Positions 61,384-64,000 of a stretch of 64,000 nt of DNA are shown piece after piece; the stretch's first letter is position 1, and each line of letters begins with the position of its first letter. The position numbers and the translations under genes are program-made. Under the pieces are notes generated by a model. That model did not search any database. It was not told the origin of the DNA and was given only the letters and a program-made list of their open reading frames with translations. This DNA is from Roseibacillus persicicus (GTDB lineage: Bacteria > Verrucomicrobiota > Verrucomicrobiia > Verrucomicrobiales > Akkermansiaceae): the NCBI RefSeq assembly GCF_014651675.1, contig NZ_BMXI01000002.1:277695-341694 (forward strand), read 5' to 3'.

Positions 61384-63662
61384 CACGAACGTTCAGCAAG
61401 GGGGAGGCTCACGATGATGACCGCACCCTTTTCCGACTCGGGAAGTGAAAGCTCTCCACCCAATTCTGCAAGTCGAGATTCCATGTTTTTCAACCCATTG
61501 CCCGAGTTCCCTTGGATGGGGGGCAGGCCTTTGCCGTTGTCGCTGATGACCGCTTCGAGGTGCTGCTCCCGACCTCTCAACTCGATAGAGGCTCGGGTCG
61601 CTTCGGCATGTTTGAGAATGTTGGTGAGTGCTTCTCTCAGGATGGAGCTCATCGCATGCATGGCAGTTCTATCGAGCTCGATTTCTGCCAAGCCAATCTC
61701 TTTCCACTCCAAGGCGAGGCCTCCTGTTTCGGCCCGTTGTCGACACTCATTCTCCATGGTCGCGAGGAAGCTGGTGAAGTCTCCTCGCTCCACGGGTTGG
61801 TCGTTGATGATTTGGCGGAGCTCGCGGATGCTGTTTCGAATCTTCTCATCCTTCGAGTCGGTTTCGCCTTGATGCAGGGCGCTGAGAAGGTTGCCCATGG
61901 TGTTGTCGTGTACGTCGCGGGCGATGCGCTTTCGCTCCTGCAGGATGCCTTTTTTATAAGAGTCGAGGCTATCGAGAATATGGTTCAGCATGGAACGCAT
62001 TTCCCGGGTCTCCGCGATGTCGCGGGGATGGAACAATCGTCGTCCCTCGCTGGCATGACTGAGGCGAATTCCTGCTTGGCCTAGAATGCCGGGCACCAGT
62101 AAATCCAGCCCGTTGCGATCCAAGCCCGCCTCGTTGACTTCGTCAGTCAGGGCGGTGACTTCCAGTGCGGAGAATTCCTGCTGCAGATGGTTTTGCCAAG
62201 CTTCCTGCTGCGCGGTGGAGCCGTGGGGGTTGGCGGCGATGGCCATTAGCTTATCGAAGTGAGCGCGGAAGCCTTCCTTCTTTCGCCGAGTAATCATCTT
62301 CCAGAGCCAGGCTCGAAATGGCAGCCAAAGTAGCCCCGAGATGAGGAGGGAGAGGCTGAGCGAGGCCCCGGTTGACAATTTGAGTCCATAGAGAAACAGG
62401 AGGTCTAACAGCACAAGAAGCAGCACCGCTCCGGTCCAAGTCAGAATTCCCCGCCACCAGTCCCCAATCTCGAAAAGGCGAAAGCGCAGAATGCCGAAAG
62501 CGAGTCCCCCATACACGAGGAGAAAGAGTGAAAAGGCGTATCCCTGAATCGAGGAGGTATCGATGCCGAACATCTGCGGTAGCAGAATGAAGACCGCAAA
62601 GAGGCTAGTGCCGAGGAGCCATGAGAGGAGGAACCATTGTAACGACGCACGGGCCAAAGGTTCCTTGCGAGTGACGAACCATTGCACCCCTGCAAGGATG
62701 AAGGTGGCGAGAACCCCGAGCATTACCAGGAAGCGGCGTGCAAACACCATGGACTCGAAAAAGCCCAGCTGCTGGAGAACAAACCAAAGGACAAAAAGAG
62801 AGACCACCGCGATCCCTACCCAGCGGGGAGCAATCTTGCGGGGGTAGTAGAGCAGGAGCGCGACGAAGCTGGCAGCGAAGAGGCTGCCCCCGAGAAAGTT
62901 GATATCGCAGGCCCAGCGAAAGGTCTCGCCATCGAAGCCGAGTTCGCGCGTGGTGTAGCATGCGGCCGCCGTGGTGAAGACGAGGGTTGCGGCCCCGCTC
63001 AAGAGGAGATAGCGCGCATTCTGTTGCCGGGGTCGAAAGATGAAGACGGAAGCCGAGACCATCCAAGCGAGAAACCCAACAACAACCTGAACCCAAAAAT
63101 CGGGAGGCAGGCTGGAGAGAGGGCGTCCTTCGGCATCGGGCTTAATGGGGTAAACGGTGCCGTCTGCGGCAATGAGATCAAAGGAGTTGTTTTGGCCGTA
63201 GCTCTTGATCTGCGCGATTTCATTTTGGCGGAGAAGAAAGCGACCATATTCCGCAAAGTCTTTCATCAGGCCATCGGGCTCGGTGATCAGGTCGAAGGGC
63301 TCGAGCTCAATGCGGTGCTTCATTGACTTTAGAGCCACCACTTCCGTTCCGACCGGAATGTGCTGCGAGGGCCCCTTGGCTGTCACGACCACAATTTGGC
63401 TCTCGCTGCCTTCAGCCAATCCCAGCCGGAGACCCATCCACGGTTGACTGGCGGCGATGAAAGTCGACCATCCCGCAACGACCATGCCTATGGCCAGGGC
63501 GACTGCCATCCAAGTCTTGGCCGGAAGGTGCAGTTTGAAACTGAGGGTTTTGTGTGAAGGCACAGGGCTGGAAATAGTGAAACCAAGCCAGATGGCAAGC
63601 CCAAGCGTAGCAATTGGGGCAATCGTTCGAGGGCGTTTGCTTGGAGATGCAACTTTGTGCAT
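61383..63662 (-). CDS. Membrane sensor histidine kinase (HisKA_3 / NarX-DegS type)
   Basis: A 759-residue kinase. Two N-terminal membrane segments (near 15-33 and 48-70) flank a periplasmic domain of ~120 residues with a PDZ-like pattern (H-I-P-V-G-T-E-V-V-A-L-K-S). Several further membrane helices follow between about 190 and 450. The cytoplasmic part has a dimerisation/phosphoacceptor block E-R-K-R-I-A-R-D-V-H-D-N near 585 with the phospho-His. An HATPase domain has R-E-A-L-T-N-I-L-K-H near 680, D-N-G-K-G-L-P near 715 and G-L-K-N-M-E-S-R near 730. It presumably phosphorylates the response regulator encoded directly downstream. The signal is unknown. Confidence 0.9.
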   Translation of the reverse strand: MHKVASPSKRPRTIAPIATLGLAIWLGFTISSPVPSHKTLSFKLHLPAKTWMAVALAIGMVVAGWSTFIAASQPWMGLRLGLAEGSESQIVVVTAKGPSQHIPVGTEVVALKSMKHRIELEPFDLITEPDGLMKDFAEYGRFLLRQNEIAQIKSYGQNNSFDLIAADGTVYPIKPDAEGRPLSSLPPDFWVQVVVGFLAWMVSASVFIFRPRQQNARYLLLSGAATLVFTTAAACYTTRELGFDGETFRWACDINFLGGSLFAASFVALLLYYPRKIAPRWVGIAVVSLFVLWFVLQQLGFFESMVFARRFLVMLGVLATFILAGVQWFVTRKEPLARASLQWFLLSWLLGTSLFAVFILLPQMFGIDTSSIQGYAFSLFLLVYGGLAFGILRFRLFEIGDWWRGILTWTGAVLLLVLLDLLFLYGLKLSTGASLSLSLLISGLLWLPFRAWLWKMITRRKKEGFRAHFDKLMAIAANPHGSTAQQEAWQNHLQQEFSALEVTALTDEVNEAGLDRNGLDLLVPGILGQAGIRLSHASEGRRLFHPRDIAETREMRSMLNHILDSLDSYKKGILQERKRIARDVHDNTMGNLLSALHQGETDSKDEKIRNSIRELRQIINDQPVERGDFTSFLATMENECRQRAETGGLALEWKEIGLAEIELDRTAMHAMSSILREALTNILKHAEATRASIELRGREQHLEAVISDNGKGLPPIQGNSGNGLKNMESRLAELGGELSLPESEKGAVIIVSLPLAERS

Positions 63663-63835
63663 CGTTTCCTGCGGTAGCTCTCAACTTTGAGATGAGCGAT
63701 TGCTGAGCAAGAAAGTTAGTTTGTATTTCCTGTTTGAGGAGTGGTCAAAATTGTCAGGTGTTGAATCCTATTGCTGAATGAGAAGGATGTAGGTTGAGGC
63801 TTGAAAGGTTCAGCCAAACAGATAGTGATTTTCAG

Positions 63836-64000
63836 GTGCGAATCCTATCCCTCCGAAAGGTTGCTTCTCTCAGTGGCGCCTTGCTCTGTTTACCCCAAGT
63901 CTTCGGCACTAGGATTGAGAGTGCCACTCCGATTGCCTTGCCCGCTGGCGAAACGATCACTTTGACGGGGTCGGGGCTGGCGAATACGACCAAGGCGACA
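63836..64000 (+). CDS. Secreted protein, 5' part only
   Basis: The frame starts at a GTG (63836), or possibly a TTG at 63794, and runs off the window. A signal peptide (K-V-A-S-L-S-G-A-L-L-C-L-P-Q-V-F-G) is followed by a beta-rich start (A-L-P-A-G-E-T-I-T-L-T-G-S-G-L) that could open an IPT/TIG or Ig-like domain. It is divergent from the histidine kinase across a 170-base gap and could be a target of that two-component system. Function cannot be told. Confidence 0.5.
   Translation, partial: MRILSLRKVASLSGALLCLPQVFGTRIESATPIALPAGETITLTGSGLANTTKAT

Overview
The window looks like a chromosomal segment of a member of the Verrucomicrobiota. This rests on style, not on a marker gene. The DNA is GC-rich, at roughly 60% by eye. 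There are PEP-CTERM proteins, sialate O-acetylesterase paralogues, a DUF2293 protein, very large secreted repeat proteins, PQQ-dehydrogenase-like and cytochrome c proteins, and a recurring terminal module of the type S-T-D-L-x-x-W ... F-F-R. No rRNA, tRNA, CRISPR array or intact transposase was seen.

Layout. 1-3.6 kb: the 5' part of a secreted fibronectin-type gene, an N-carbamoyl amidohydrolase with a cysteine hydrolase partner, and a tRNA-dihydrouridine synthase. 3.5-4.1 kb: a small membrane protein followed by a decayed tandem copy that carries a run of 12 G. 4.4-9.9 kb: a two-domain acetylesterase-like protein next to an acyltransferase, a GreA/GreB-like protein and a cupin. 9.9-18.7 kb (minus strand): a secreted GH13 amylase, a sugar-dehydrogenase/cytochrome c pair, a lipoprotein, an RmlD-like reductase and a secreted protein. 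19.1-21.9 kb: thymidine phosphorylase and an M29 aminopeptidase. 21.9-33.7 kb: a giant beta-helix protein, two PEP-CTERM proteins and a four-gene minus-strand set (Cys-motif membrane protein, beta-propeller di-haem cytochrome, PEP-CTERM protein, His-rich outer-membrane barrel) that may serve metal or redox homeostasis. 34-41.3 kb: a complete tripartite RND efflux operon and a second acetylesterase.

41.4-46 kb is the accessory region. It holds a DUF2293 gene, a two-gene cassette (DUF4365 protein plus an unknown 373-residue partner) that overlaps translationally and looks imported, a 3' fragment of a second M29 aminopeptidase, a deiodinase-like gene with UGA at the selenocysteine/cysteine site plus a frameshift, intergenic palindromic repeats, and a divergent winged-helix regulator/nucleotidyltransferase pair with a palindrome between the start codons. 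The DUF4365 cassette and the nucleotidyltransferase pair are the best candidates for a defence or toxin-antitoxin function.

46-64 kb: an HrpA-type helicase with a palindromic insertion kept in frame, three tandem paralogous lipoproteins that all end in R-F-S-K-V-G-W, a 2,888-residue delta-60-repeat/Ig/Calx-beta secreted protein just upstream of them, a NarL-type two-component pair, and the start of another secreted protein. Across the window the hexamer TGTTAG is about four times more frequent on the plus strand than on the minus strand, whatever the gene direction.
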